Source: Fidelibacterota bacterium
GTDB taxonomy: Bacteria; Fidelibacterota; Marinisomatia; Marinisomatales; UBA1611
Reading direction: 5' to 3'
Assembly (NCBI GenBank): GCA_018658715.1
Contig: JABHUQ010000084.1
Coordinates: 62,001 to 126,000 of the forward strand
DNA length: 64,000 bases
Shown here piece after piece: positions 34,604-45,111 of this stretch (the stretch's first letter is position 1; each line of letters begins with the position of its first letter). The position numbers and the translations under genes are program-made. Below the pieces are notes generated by a model that saw nothing but the letters and a program-made list of their open reading frames with translations, had not been told where the DNA came from and ran no database searches.

Positions 34604-37600
34604 ATGGATAAAATCGCAAAAAGATGCTTTGTTGCTACGTTAAGTGCAGTGCTGGTTCTAGGTATTATGCCAACTACTGTATTTGCTCAAGCTTCGAATG
34701 GCTTCACAACATCTTGGTCTTTAGACCCAAATGATCATGCAGACATTTTTCCGTTTGCTGGATTTGGCGCACAAAGTGTTCAGGCTGGAATGGATTTTGA
34801 TGGCGATGGTCGTCGTGAAATTTTATTTTCCATGGATGAAACATTAGCGCCCGGTGGTCCAGACCCAGGGAAAGTAGGTATTTACCTTTACGAAAATAAT
34901 GGAAATGATTCCTATGAATATGTTTGGCATTTTGTTACTCCAGAACCTGGTAATTCATTACCTGGCATGAACTACGGAGATATTGATAGTGATGGGTTAT
35001 TTGAAATTTATTTTGGACAACCGCCTTCAGCTGGTGGCAACGATAATACATGGGGAACCTATATATTTGAACAAAATGCTGATGGAACATTTCCAGCAAC
35101 ACAAACCATGCTATTTCAGTACGGTGTAACTTTTGAAGCTAACTTCCGTCCAGCTGGATATGCAATTGCTGACGTAGATGGTGACGGTGTTAAAGAATTA
35201 GTTACTGTTGATCGTGGCGCTCGAACCTTATCTGTTGACCAGCTTGCTACAGAAACTTTTGATGAATTTGCATCTTTTTCAAATGAATTATTTGATGCAG
35301 AGAATCTAGGTGGAGGTGGTGTCTATAACGTTGATGTTGTTGACTTTGATGGTGATGGCCAATTAGAAATCTGGGCAAATACATGGGATAACTTTTCCAT
35401 GGCTATTTTTGAAGCAGATTCTGGTTTTGCAAATTCTTATACACTTCAAGCTGATTTAAATGGCATATTCCCTGACAATGATCCTGGATCATTTCGTCGT
35501 GACGGATTTGCTTTCGATGATGCTGATAATGATGGTGCGTTAGAAGCATGGTTTCCTATGACAAATGGTAAACTTTATTTCTTAGAAGATGTAGATGATG
35601 TATCATTATTATCTGTTGATGATTTCTCAGAAGTGGGTGCTTTCTCAGGACGTAACCGTGGTTCAAGCATGAACGATATTGATAATGATGGTAATGCTGA
35701 TATATTTAGTGCAAATGGGTACGAAGAAACAATTACCCGTATTGAATATAATGGAGTCGGTGACCCTGCTGATTCATCTAACTACTCTTGGGATGTGATT
35801 TTCTCAAGTGAAGGTGAACCAACAGATCGTTATTATCCATTAAGTGCATCTGACTATGATTTAGATGGTGATGGTTTTAAAGAAGTTGTTTTAACGAATA
35901 TCAAAGCTTCTGAACCAGGACAGCCAGCAATCATAGTATTAGAGTATAGCCCATCTGACGACAGTAATGATGTTGCTGATGGCTGGGATTATGATGCAGA
36001 CATTCAAGGTGCAGATTTTGATTCATTGTTTAACTCAAGTGTCCGTACAGCTATTGCTGGTATGGACATGGACCAAGATGGTGCTGAAGAAGTTATTATG
36101 ACAAATTATTCTGGTCATCGCGCCATTGTTTTCGAATACACTAATGGTGTTTTTGAAGCAGTGTGGGCTTCTCCAGAAGATACTGCAAGTCACTATGGAT
36201 ACAACCCAAGAACAGTTGGTGTTGGCGATATGGATGGCGATGGAAAAGAAGAAATTGCTTTCCCATTAGCATCAACAGGTGCTGAAGGTTGGTGGTTCTT
36301 TGAATGGGATGGAGTTGTTGGCAGTGATAATTATGGAACAACCTATTCATCCATTAATTCTGTTGAGATTGATACCTGTTGTGATGGTAGCGGCGCAGAC
36401 TTCCGTGGCGATCATGAAAGAACAACGATCATGGATGTAGACGGTGACGGTAGCCAAGAATTGGTTACATCAATTCGTCGTGGCGGTACACGTGGTACTC
36501 TCATTACATCTGTTAATGGTGATATTGAACATAATGCTGGTGGCGCCGGTTTCGAAACCTGGACATCTGAATTCTTCGTGAATAAAGGTGACTTTGGTGG
36601 TGGATCTCCTTACCAATCTCTTCCTGCTGATTTAGATGGTGATGGAACATTAGAAATCGTAAACCATACTTGGAATTACTTCAACTTTTATAACATAGAT
36701 GTTACAGGAGCTGATAGTTATGCAACAGCCGAAGTAGGCGCAGAGAATAGTTACTTCCAAGCTTCATATCCAAGTGATCATGTTTCACTCTTTGGTGGTA
36801 CAACAGTTGATATTGACGGTGATGGTAATGATGAATGCTATTTCCCGAATTATTATACAGGAGACCTTTGGGTAGTTGATTATGCCCCAGGCGATGATGT
36901 GCTTTCAATCAATGCTGATCATGTGAATATGGTTGCACCTGGTGTTGGTGCATTTTATGCCAGTGCATTTGATGTAGATCAAAATGGCTCCCCAAATATC
37001 TTTGTTGGAAGCGGTTTCCCTCGAACAGTCACAAGTACTGAATTTGTAGGGAATGACCCTAATGACGTAGATGGATATGAAACGAGTCTTGTTTATGCTG
37101 GTGAAAATGACTTATTAACTAATATTACTGTTGTTGATTCTGGTGGTGTTGTAAATACATCATATAGTCATACAGGTGCTTTTGCTTCTAAAGTTCAAGC
37201 AGAATGGCATGGCAATGGAATCGATTTTGATAACGATGGTAATTATGAAGTTTTTGTCAGTTTCCAAGGAAGTGTTGATAGTATTTATACCACAACATAT
37301 ACCCATGATGGATCCGCTTGGGACACAACTGTAACTGCAGTTGCTAATGATCGTAACTGGGGTGGTTTACTTCTTGAATATGCTGATGGACAAGCAAGTT
37401 CAGATAATTTGACTTTCATCACACCAGATGATTACAAGTTATTTGCTAACTACCCGAACCCATTTAACCCAACAACAACCATTGAATATCAGCTTCCGCT
37501 TGATAAAAATGTGACTGTTAAGGTGTATAATCTTATGGGTCAAGTTGTTCGGACGCTGGTTACAAATGAACTAAAAAATGCGGGAAGACACGCTGTTCAA

Positions 37601-37708
37601 TGGAATGGTATGAATAATGCTGGTCATAAAGTGGCTAGTGGTGTTTATATCTATTCACTTGAATGGGGTAACTTCAAAAAGACTAACCGCATGATGTTGC
37701 TTAAATAA
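34604..37708 (+). CDS. Secreted FG-GAP/VCBS-repeat protein with C-terminal sorting domain
   Basis: 1034 residues: signal peptide (ending TTVFAQA), then about 14 calcium-loop repeats of the DxDGDGxxE type (for example DFDGDGRRE, DVDGDGVKE, DLDGDGFKE, DIDGDGNDE) spread over the whole chain, which indicates an integrin-like FG-GAP beta-propeller array. The last about 85 residues (NYPNPFNPTTTIEY to SGVYIYSLEW and MMLLK) form a T9SS/FlgD-like sorting domain. The strong Shine-Dalgarno site AAGGAG and a terminator right after the gene suggest high expression. As first gene before the TonB receptor it is a candidate surface-exposed binding protein; no enzyme motif is visible. Confidence 0.88.
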   Translation: MDKIAKRCFVATLSAVLVLGIMPTTVFAQASNGFTTSWSLDPNDHADIFPFAGFGAQSVQAGMDFDGDGRREILFSMDETLAPGGPDPGKVGIYLYENNGNDSYEYVWHFVTPEPGNSLPGMNYGDIDSDGLFEIYFGQPPSAGGNDNTWGTYIFEQNADGTFPATQTMLFQYGVTFEANFRPAGYAIADVDGDGVKELVTVDRGARTLSVDQLATETFDEFASFSNELFDAENLGGGGVYNVDVVDFDGDGQLEIWANTWDNFSMAIFEADSGFANSYTLQADLNGIFPDNDPGSFRRDGFAFDDADNDGALEAWFPMTNGKLYFLEDVDDVSLLSVDDFSEVGAFSGRNRGSSMNDIDNDGNADIFSANGYEETITRIEYNGVGDPADSSNYSWDVIFSSEGEPTDRYYPLSASDYDLDGDGFKEVVLTNIKASEPGQPAIIVLEYSPSDDSNDVADGWDYDADIQGADFDSLFNSSVRTAIAGMDMDQDGAEEVIMTNYSGHRAIVFEYTNGVFEAVWASPEDTASHYGYNPRTVGVGDMDGDGKEEIAFPLASTGAEGWWFFEWDGVVGSDNYGTTYSSINSVEIDTCCDGSGADFRGDHERTTIMDVDGDGSQELVTSIRRGGTRGTLITSVNGDIEHNAGGAGFETWTSEFFVNKGDFGGGSPYQSLPADLDGDGTLEIVNHTWNYFNFYNIDVTGADSYATAEVGAENSYFQASYPSDHVSLFGGTTVDIDGDGNDECYFPNYYTGDLWVVDYAPGDDVLSINADHVNMVAPGVGAFYASAFDVDQNGSPNIFVGSGFPRTVTSTEFVGNDPNDVDGYETSLVYAGENDLLTNITVVDSGGVVNTSYSHTGAFASKVQAEWHGNGIDFDNDGNYEVFVSFQGSVDSIYTTTYTHDGSAWDTTVTAVANDRNWGGLLLEYADGQASSDNLTFITPDDYKLFANYPNPFNPTTTIEYQLPLDKNVTVKVYNLMGQVVRTLVTNELKNAGRHAVQWNGMNNAGHKVASGVYIYSLEWGNFKKTNRMMLLK

Positions 37709-37769
37709 AATAATATTTATATTGTAGCAAAATAAGTTACAATGTGTTTTTTAAGCATATAAAATAGAC

Positions 37770-37801
37770 AAAATGCCCCATCCAATCGGGTGGGGCATTT
37801 T
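37770..37801 (+). terminator. Intrinsic terminator or attenuator after the FG-GAP gene
   Basis: A 14-bp stem (AAAATGCCCCATCC / GGGTGGGGCATTTT, one G-T wobble) around an AATC loop, with a short run of T at the end. It lies 62 nt after the FG-GAP stop and 39 nt before the TonB-receptor start. Partial termination here would make the FG-GAP protein more abundant than the downstream receptor genes. Confidence 0.88.
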
Positions 37802-37829
37802 GCAAAATATTCCTTATTGATATTCCTTC

Positions 37830-37833
37830 GGAG
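37830..37833 (+). promoter_or_regulatory. Shine-Dalgarno site for the TonB-dependent receptor
   Basis: GGAG lies 6 nt before the ATG at 37840. The frame is also open one codon earlier (TTG at 37837), but this site favours the ATG. Confidence 0.5.
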
Positions 37834-37839
37834 CTGTTG

Positions 37840-40509
37840 ATGATTCAAAGAAAAACATTTCAAAACATTATTTTCATTATAACTCTATCATCTATGATGC
37901 TGGCAGGGACCGGAAAAGTAGCAGGTGTTGTTACGAGTAAAGATACCGGCGAACCGTTACCTGGTGTAAACGTATTTATTAATGAAACTGGCCTAGGAAG
38001 TGCCACGGATATGAATGGTGATTTCACCATTTTAAATATTCCTCCCGGTTTATATACATTACAAATTTCTTATATTGGATATGCCACATATAAAATTCAA
38101 GGTATTCGTGTTAGTACAGACCAAACTACACGACAAAATTTAGCTCTTACTCAAGAAGTGATCGAAGGGGAAGAAGTGGTTGTATTAGCCGAGCGCTCTA
38201 TGGTCCAAAAAGATTTAACAGCTTCCCAAACAGTTAGAACAGCAGATGAAATAAAAGATTTACCTGTAGAGTCATTTCTTGGAGTCCTCGCTACACAAGC
38301 GGGTGTTAATCAAGGTGCAGGGGGAGAACTTCATATTCGAGGTGGGAGGTCTAATGAAATTGGCTATTATATTGATGGCGTTTCTGTCTCAAATCCATTC
38401 TTCACAAATTCACTCGCAATTAATGTATCAAACCAAGCATTAGAAGAAATGAAGGTGGTGAGTGGTGCTTTTAATGCAGAATATGGGAATGCCATGAGTG
38501 GGATTGTAAACATTCAAATTAAAGAAGGTGGACAAAAGTACGAAGGAAGTGTCTCTTATTATTCTGGAGATTATATGTCAAATGATACTGATATATATAC
38601 CAATATTGATGATATAAATATGTCAGCAAATCGAGTTGTGGAAGGAACTTTATCTGGTCCAGTTCCGGGATTAGGGAAAAAGCTTACATTTAACATTAGT
38701 GGAAAATCATCTAATAACGAAGGATATTTGTTTGGAGTAAGGGAACATTTACCTGATGATTTTGCTTATTTCCCCGCATCTGGTAACTGGTATGTCGAAA
38801 TGAGCGGTGATAGTAGTTATGTCCCCATGAATCCAAGATCAAATTTCAATGGGTTAGCAAAATTAACTTTAAAAGTAAGTCCACGTTTTAAAATATCTAC
38901 ACAAGCTCTTATCTCACAAGGTGAGTGGAAGTCGTATGTACATTCATATAAATATAATCCAGATGGAACGTATAATTATATGAATGAAAACTATAATTAT
39001 TCCATCAAAATTAATCATGCTCTCAATGAAAAAAGTTTTTATGAAGCGAACTTTTTTCAAAGTACCACTGATTTTAAGCAATATACATTTGAAGATCCAT
39101 CTGATGCTGAATATGTTTCAACTGACTGGATTGATACAGAACCAAGTTCCGCTACATTTGTATTTGGTGGAACTCAAATGGGACATAGTTATAGGGAATC
39201 AATATCTCAGGGTGGAAAGATTGATTTTACAAGCCAATTAACGACACACCATGAAATTAAAACTGGTGTAAGTGCTCGTATTGATAATCTAATAGAACGA
39301 AATTATACTGTTTTGTTTGATGATAATTATGATGAACCAACCGTTTTAGAAGAAAACAAAACACCATATCATAATTTCTATAACAGCCAAGCTTTAATTG
39401 CATCAGGATATATTCAAGATAAAATTGAATATGATAATGTAATTGTAAACGCTGGTGTACGTTATGACCAATTTGATCCAAAAACAGATTATATTGCAAA
39501 TTTGCTGGACCCGGAAGGTGAAAAGGAAACGGCAGAACAGAAAAAGATGGTTTCCCCAAGATTGGGAATCGCATTTCCTATTACGGATGAAGGTATCCTC
39601 CATTTTTCTTATGGGCATTTTTATCAAATGCCAACACTTAGACGTCTTTATAAAACGAGTATATTTGGCGCTGGATTATCTCCCAGTATTGGGTTTGGTA
39701 ATCTAAAGCCAGAAAAAACTGTTCTATATGAATTTGGTTTACAACAAGAATTAAATAGATTTCTAGCAATTGATATGAGTATTTTTTATAAAGACATCAG
39801 AGATTTACTGGCTCTACAATCTATCCATTATGAATCCCCTAAATATGGTCCGGCAGATTATAGTATTTATCAAAACAAAGATTATGGATCTGTGAAAGGA
39901 ATTACAGCAAGCTTGACTAAACGATATGATCGTGCTACAAAAGTGGCTGCATGGATTGATTATTCTTATCAAGTAGCAGAAGGGAATAGTTTGCAATCTG
40001 GATCCTTTTTCTTTAACGCATTGACAGGTGAAGAAGAAGAAAAGAAAATAGTACCATTATCATGGGACCAGCGACATATATTGAACGGTACAGTCATGTT
40101 TGGTATCCCTGGAAATTGGACTATGAGTTTTATTGGTAAAATAAGTAGCGGTTGGCCTTATACACCAGATATTGTGAATGCCAATTATGTACCTGACCCA
40201 AATAGCGATAAAAAACCATGGTTGAAAAACTTAAATATGCGTTTCCAAAAATCTGTAAAACTTGGTAGCATGAATTATGGATTATTCGTCAAAGTATTTA
40301 ATCTGTTGGACATGAGAAATGAACGATATGTATTTGATGATACAGGGAGAGCAGGATACACATATGGAGATCGCTCAAGTCAAGAGTCTGAAGAATTAAA
40401 AAGACATTATGGGGAAGCTGGTATCCATACATGGTCAGAGTATATGACTCGGCCACAATATTATACATCTCCACGCTCTGTGACAGCTGGATTTACTCTC
40501 GAATTTTAA
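37840..40509 (+). CDS. TonB-dependent outer-membrane receptor with carboxypeptidase-regulatory-like domain
   Basis: About 889 residues. Signal peptide (to about residue 22), then a CarboxypepD_reg-like domain (GVVTSKDTGEPLPGVNVFI ... PGLYTLQISYIGY), then a plug domain (LPVESFLGVLATQAGVNQG; IRGGRSNEIGYYIDG) and a C-terminal 22-strand barrel ending in an aromatic residue (AGFTLEF). Such receptors import large substrates across the outer membrane using TonB/ExbBD energy. No SusD-like gene follows; instead a large secreted protein and a PorV-like protein do. In this locus the cargo is probably muropeptide or glycan fragments (inference). Confidence 0.92.
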   Translation: MIQRKTFQNIIFIITLSSMMLAGTGKVAGVVTSKDTGEPLPGVNVFINETGLGSATDMNGDFTILNIPPGLYTLQISYIGYATYKIQGIRVSTDQTTRQNLALTQEVIEGEEVVVLAERSMVQKDLTASQTVRTADEIKDLPVESFLGVLATQAGVNQGAGGELHIRGGRSNEIGYYIDGVSVSNPFFTNSLAINVSNQALEEMKVVSGAFNAEYGNAMSGIVNIQIKEGGQKYEGSVSYYSGDYMSNDTDIYTNIDDINMSANRVVEGTLSGPVPGLGKKLTFNISGKSSNNEGYLFGVREHLPDDFAYFPASGNWYVEMSGDSSYVPMNPRSNFNGLAKLTLKVSPRFKISTQALISQGEWKSYVHSYKYNPDGTYNYMNENYNYSIKINHALNEKSFYEANFFQSTTDFKQYTFEDPSDAEYVSTDWIDTEPSSATFVFGGTQMGHSYRESISQGGKIDFTSQLTTHHEIKTGVSARIDNLIERNYTVLFDDNYDEPTVLEENKTPYHNFYNSQALIASGYIQDKIEYDNVIVNAGVRYDQFDPKTDYIANLLDPEGEKETAEQKKMVSPRLGIAFPITDEGILHFSYGHFYQMPTLRRLYKTSIFGAGLSPSIGFGNLKPEKTVLYEFGLQQELNRFLAIDMSIFYKDIRDLLALQSIHYESPKYGPADYSIYQNKDYGSVKGITASLTKRYDRATKVAAWIDYSYQVAEGNSLQSGSFFFNALTGEEEEKKIVPLSWDQRHILNGTVMFGIPGNWTMSFIGKISSGWPYTPDIVNANYVPDPNSDKKPWLKNLNMRFQKSVKLGSMNYGLFVKVFNLLDMRNERYVFDDTGRAGYTYGDRSSQESEELKRHYGEAGIHTWSEYMTRPQYYTSPRSVTAGFTLEF

Positions 40510-40513
40510 TCAT

Positions 40514-43500
40514 ATGGACCTATCAAATATGAAATTTCAAAATAAACAAAAAACAAAAAATATTTTAATCCCAATACTTGTCTTGTGGTCAACATTGGCT
40601 TACGGGCAATTTTGGAAAAGAAGCCAAGCACCTGTTCCTTGGGAAAATGGAAATCCTCGAGAAGTTTGGTCTAAACATGATTATCAAAATTATTATGATA
40701 GTTGGACAAAAACATATTTAGGACGAATGGCTGACGAAACAGATCCGCAAATTTTAAGACGTCAAAAAGCCATTATGAATGGGAATAAAATTACGACTGA
40801 AATATGGAATTTTGGTTCTATCTCCAGCCCCGGAAATCATACAACTGACATTACATGGGAAAGTTTAGGTTATGGTTATGAATTTGGCCCATTCATTTCT
40901 GCTGAAGTTGAACTCGATTCTGCAAGCCATGCAGATGCCTATTCTAAAGTTGAGGACGGTGATACCACATGGTATGCAAGAGTAATTAGTGATGCACTCA
41001 CATCTTTAGGCGGTGAAAAATCGCCAGATGGGACCGAATTTTATGGTTGGGATCCATTGGCTTTTAATGATGATTTTACAGTACCATACGCTGATCCTGA
41101 AAGTGATAAATTGCCTACGTCAAATGATCTTGATAGAGATGGCGATGGTAAACCAGACAGTTGGCCAGAAGGATGGTATAATAGTAATCTGAAAGATTAT
41201 GTATGGCCCGGAGCATTACAACAGGGCGCTTCGAATTCTGACTTGGAAGTTTTTTACGTTATGGATGATCGAACCAATAAAGAATTCGAATATTATCCGT
41301 TTGTTAATGGAACAGATTATACCAATGATGGTGTTACACCTATGGCCGACGATTCATCCCGTCGCGGTCTTGGTATCGAAATTGAAAGTCGATATTATCA
41401 ATGGGCGAACCCTTTAGCAGAAGATATTATTTTTTTAATTTATAAAGTGACAAATAAAAGTAAAAAAGATTTAAACAATGTTACATTTGGGATGTGGGGT
41501 GATCCTCATATAGGTGGATGGAGTAACTGGCATGACGATTTATCCTTTTTTGATCGTGATATAAATATGGTTTATTGTTGGGATGAAGATGGTTTAAGTG
41601 ATGTAGCTGGTCGTTCACCTGGTTATTTTGGTTATAAATTTTTAGAAAGCCCTGGTCAGCCACTTGATGGTGAAGATAATGATAATGATGGCATGATTGA
41701 TGAAAGTCAAGATAATGGCATTGATGATGATGGCGATTGGAATCCAGAAAAAAATGATGTTGGAATTGATGGGTTACCCAATACGGGTGATGAAGGTGAA
41801 AATGATGGATTGCCTACGGCTGGAGATCCATTTGATCCTAGATTACCAGGAGAACCAAATTTTGAATGGACTGATCTAGATGAATCAGATATGATTGGTT
41901 TAACAGGATTTGCATCACCACCATTTACAAGCCAAAATAGAATAGCAAATGACCATTATATTTGGGAAAACCATTTACAGCCAGGCGTGTTTGATTCTGC
42001 AAATGCGACTCAAGCTGGTGACTATATCTTTATTTATAGCGCCGGACCTATGGAACTTCCAGCGGGTGAAGCAAGACGATTCTCAATTGCATTAATTGTT
42101 GGACAAGATTATGAAGATTTAACCTTAAATGCAGTTACATCTCAAGATATATATGAAAAAAATTATCAATTCGCTAAACCACCTGATAAGCCAACAGTTA
42201 CAGCTGTTCCTGGTGATGAAAAAGTAACATTATATTGGGATGATGCCGCTGAGCAATCTGTTGATCCAATTAGTCTTGAAAAAGATTTTGAAGGATATGT
42301 GATTTATCGCAGTACGGACCCATCATTTTTAGATCAACAAACCATTACAGACGCTTACGGTTCTAAGTTTTTATTCGAGCCTCATAGAATGGCAACAGGA
42401 GCACCGGCTCGATTTGACCTAAATAATGATTATAGCGGTTTAAGTGATATTCCATTTACAGGGCGTGGTGTTTCGTACAATTTGGGTAATAATACGGGCA
42501 TTGTTCATTCATTTATTGATTCGAATAAAGTTGTAAATGGGCAAACGTATTATTATGCCGTTGTTTCTTATGACCATGGCGATGATAGTTTAATGATTGC
42601 TCCTTCTGAATGTCCAAAAACAATCACATTAAATCCTGAAACGAATGAAGTAATTATGGATTTAAATACGTTGATGGTAGTGCCTAGAGCACCAAGTGCC
42701 GGATATGAACCGGGTCATGTGTCAGATGCTTGGATTCAGCATACAGCTGGAACTGCGACTGGAGATATTGATATTGAAATACTAGATCCACGTATGATAG
42801 AAGATGGAAATGAATTTAGACTCTTTTTTGAGGATTCTCCCACACGGGTTTCTATCGAAGATTTAAATATAATTGTAGATGATCTTATTATTGATAAAGG
42901 TCGTTTTATTGGTTTAGCACATGAAAATATTGTGGATTCCACTTTCCAACTATCAAGTTCTGATGGGAATACAACATATCAATTGAATTTAGATTATGAA
43001 TTAGATGCCATTTCAGGTAGAGTATTAGCTATTGATACAACATTCACTTATGATACAACCTATAATGATGATTCAACAGAATTTACCCTTGATTCAACTG
43101 TTTATTTAGGGCAATTATTAGATGAAGGAGTTTACCAAGTATCTTATCATTATTTACCTGTATCAGGTAGTGAATATTTTGCTATGGAAGAAACGAATCC
43201 AGTATTTGATGGTATGAAGGTTTATTTGCAAGATGAACCACTAGAATTGGATACAACTCGAATGGGTTGGTCAGCTGGGAGTCCAAATACATTATCGTAT
43301 GAAGTAAAACCGTTTAACAATATTCAGTCTAAAAAATATGCAGCTGATTATGAAGTTAGGTGGTTTGATGATATCGCTGATTCCAGTGTTAAGTCTGGTG
43401 ATCAACATATTAAATGCAACTTTCAATTGTGGGAAGTAACTGAAGGAATGGTGCCTGAACAAAGGGCGGTCATTCTATTAGAATTAAGCGCCACAAGGGA

Positions 43501-44041
43501 TAGTTTATGGACGCCAGGTGAACGAATTATTATTCTCCAGGATTCATCAAATCAATCCGCATCTTGGGAATTTAATTTCTACTATCCAACTTCAGGCGAT
43601 ACAATTTTGCCAATAGGCGGTGATATATTTTATATTAGCACGAATCGACCTTTCTCATCAGGAGATGAATATACATTTACGACAGTTGCTTCTGCTATAA
43701 ATTCAGCAAATGCAACATCATCTTTGGATAATATTGCTGCTGTTCCAAATCCATACGTTGTAACTAATTCATTGGAACAGTTAGATCATCAAAATCCAAG
43801 AGATCGTGGACCTAGAAGAATGTATTTTAATCATTTGCCCATGGAATGTATGATACGTGTTTATACGATTACAGGTGAATTAGTAAAAACAATTTCTCAT
43901 AATTCGTCTATGGATGATGGAAAGGAATATTGGGATTTAACTACAGATGATAATTTCCCTATTGCCTTTGGTGTTTACGTTTACCATGTTGATGCAGGAG
44001 AAATTGGTGAAAAAATCGGTCGTTTTGCGGTCATTAAGTAG
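40514..44041 (+). CDS. Large secreted protein, candidate partner of the TonB receptor
   Basis: 1175 residues, not assigned to a named family. Signal peptide (NILIPILVLWSTLAYGQ). Calcium-binding loops of thrombospondin type 3 style (LDRDGDGKPDSWPEGW near 215; a DxNDDG-rich stretch near 390-440). A Fn3-like domain near 555-700 (PTVTAVPGDEKVTLYWDD ... GYVIYRSTD). The C-terminal sorting-like domain is of the variant type (AVPNPYVVTN ... RRMYFNHLPMECMIRVYTITGELV ... GVYVYHV). It starts 4 nt after the receptor gene and is followed by the PorV-like gene after 12 nt. Its position is where SusD would be in a Bacteroidetes locus, so a surface lid or binding role is a hypothesis. Confidence 0.75.
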   Translation: MDLSNMKFQNKQKTKNILIPILVLWSTLAYGQFWKRSQAPVPWENGNPREVWSKHDYQNYYDSWTKTYLGRMADETDPQILRRQKAIMNGNKITTEIWNFGSISSPGNHTTDITWESLGYGYEFGPFISAEVELDSASHADAYSKVEDGDTTWYARVISDALTSLGGEKSPDGTEFYGWDPLAFNDDFTVPYADPESDKLPTSNDLDRDGDGKPDSWPEGWYNSNLKDYVWPGALQQGASNSDLEVFYVMDDRTNKEFEYYPFVNGTDYTNDGVTPMADDSSRRGLGIEIESRYYQWANPLAEDIIFLIYKVTNKSKKDLNNVTFGMWGDPHIGGWSNWHDDLSFFDRDINMVYCWDEDGLSDVAGRSPGYFGYKFLESPGQPLDGEDNDNDGMIDESQDNGIDDDGDWNPEKNDVGIDGLPNTGDEGENDGLPTAGDPFDPRLPGEPNFEWTDLDESDMIGLTGFASPPFTSQNRIANDHYIWENHLQPGVFDSANATQAGDYIFIYSAGPMELPAGEARRFSIALIVGQDYEDLTLNAVTSQDIYEKNYQFAKPPDKPTVTAVPGDEKVTLYWDDAAEQSVDPISLEKDFEGYVIYRSTDPSFLDQQTITDAYGSKFLFEPHRMATGAPARFDLNNDYSGLSDIPFTGRGVSYNLGNNTGIVHSFIDSNKVVNGQTYYYAVVSYDHGDDSLMIAPSECPKTITLNPETNEVIMDLNTLMVVPRAPSAGYEPGHVSDAWIQHTAGTATGDIDIEILDPRMIEDGNEFRLFFEDSPTRVSIEDLNIIVDDLIIDKGRFIGLAHENIVDSTFQLSSSDGNTTYQLNLDYELDAISGRVLAIDTTFTYDTTYNDDSTEFTLDSTVYLGQLLDEGVYQVSYHYLPVSGSEYFAMEETNPVFDGMKVYLQDEPLELDTTRMGWSAGSPNTLSYEVKPFNNIQSKKYAADYEVRWFDDIADSSVKSGDQHIKCNFQLWEVTEGMVPEQRAVILLELSATRDSLWTPGERIIILQDSSNQSASWEFNFYYPTSGDTILPIGGDIFYISTNRPFSSGDEYTFTTVASAINSANATSSLDNIAAVPNPYVVTNSLEQLDHQNPRDRGPRRMYFNHLPMECMIRVYTITGELVKTISHNSSMDDGKEYWDLTTDDNFPIAFGVYVYHVDAGEIGEKIGRFAVIK

Positions 44042-44053
44042 CGGAAAAATATT

Positions 44054-45091
44054 ATGATAAAACAATCTATTAAATCAATCTTATTTATCAGTTTAATAAC
44101 TGTCTTTGGATTCAGCCAGTTGGAGAATGAACAAACAATTACTAAGCGTGGTACAACATCAGCCCAATTCTTAAAAATTGGTGTGGATGCACGTGGATCT
44201 GCTATGGGAGGCGCCTTTACTGCCATGACAGGAGATATTAGTCAAAGTTTTTGGAATCCGGCTGGATTAGCCCATTTAGAAGGTATACAAACAATGTTTG
44301 TAAATAGTCCTTGGTTGGCAGAAACAACTTTTAACTTTATGGCCTTTGCCTTTAACGTTCCTAGGATAGGAGTCATTGGAGCAAGTGTAACAAGTTTAAT
44401 GGTGCCAGAAGATATTGTTCGTACAGTAGATCAACCTGAAGGGACAGGTGAACTTTTTGAAGCAGGGGATTTAGCTGTCACATTTTCATATGCAAAACAA
44501 TTATCGGATCGATTCAGTATTGGTGGAAATCTAAAGTTTATTCAGCAAAAAATATGGCATGCAAGTGCTCAAGCGATGGCTGCTGATTTAGGGGCAGTAT
44601 TTGTTTCTCCTTTCAAAGGAATTCGCATTGGAGCTAGTATTTCCAATTTTGGAAATGATATGACATTGGATGGACGCGATTTAAGGATCAGTGTGGATCC
44701 AGATCCTGTGAATGAAGGAAATGTGGAATTTATTAATGCTCTTTATGAAACAGATGGCTTTCCACTGCCCCTTCTTTTCCGAGTCGGATTAGCAGGTGAA
44801 TTAATTAATAAAGGGAAAACACGTTTGTCCTTTGGGTTAGATGCATTACATCCTAACGATAATACAGAAAGTATAAATGCCGGGCTTGAGTTTGCATTTG
44901 CAGAAACATTTTTTGTGCGTAGTGGTTATTCAACATTGTTTCGTGATGGAACAGAAGAAGGATTAACATTAGGTGCAGGTATTTTATATCGACTTGTGGG
45001 AACGAATACCAAATTAAAAGTTGATTATTCTTATTCTGATTTCGGAAGATTCGATTTTATTCAACGAGTATCTCTAGGCTTTCGATTTTAA
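44054..45091 (+). CDS. PorV/UPF0164-family outer-membrane beta-barrel protein
   Basis: 345 residues with signal peptide (SILFISLITVFGFSQ). The family hallmark FLKIGVDARGSAMGGAFTAMTGDISQSFWNPAGLA begins near residue 35, and the body alternates short amphipathic strands to an aromatic C-terminus (RVSLGFRF), as expected for a FadL-like barrel. PorV-type proteins take T9SS cargo from the translocon and pass it to the attachment complex. Its place between two genes for sorting-domain proteins fits that role, although these paralogues are often cluster-specific and may have other functions. Confidence 0.87.
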   Translation: MIKQSIKSILFISLITVFGFSQLENEQTITKRGTTSAQFLKIGVDARGSAMGGAFTAMTGDISQSFWNPAGLAHLEGIQTMFVNSPWLAETTFNFMAFAFNVPRIGVIGASVTSLMVPEDIVRTVDQPEGTGELFEAGDLAVTFSYAKQLSDRFSIGGNLKFIQQKIWHASAQAMAADLGAVFVSPFKGIRIGASISNFGNDMTLDGRDLRISVDPDPVNEGNVEFINALYETDGFPLPLLFRVGLAGELINKGKTRLSFGLDALHPNDNTESINAGLEFAFAETFFVRSGYSTLFRDGTEEGLTLGAGILYRLVGTNTKLKVDYSYSDFGRFDFIQRVSLGFRF

Positions 45092-45111
45092 TCTGACGAT
45101 TACAAATTGAA

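Noticed and set aside
34604-37708. Integrin-like adhesin function for the FG-GAP protein
   Set aside because: The calcium-loop repeats support a propeller-like fold but no ligand-binding motif is visible, so no adhesin function is claimed.
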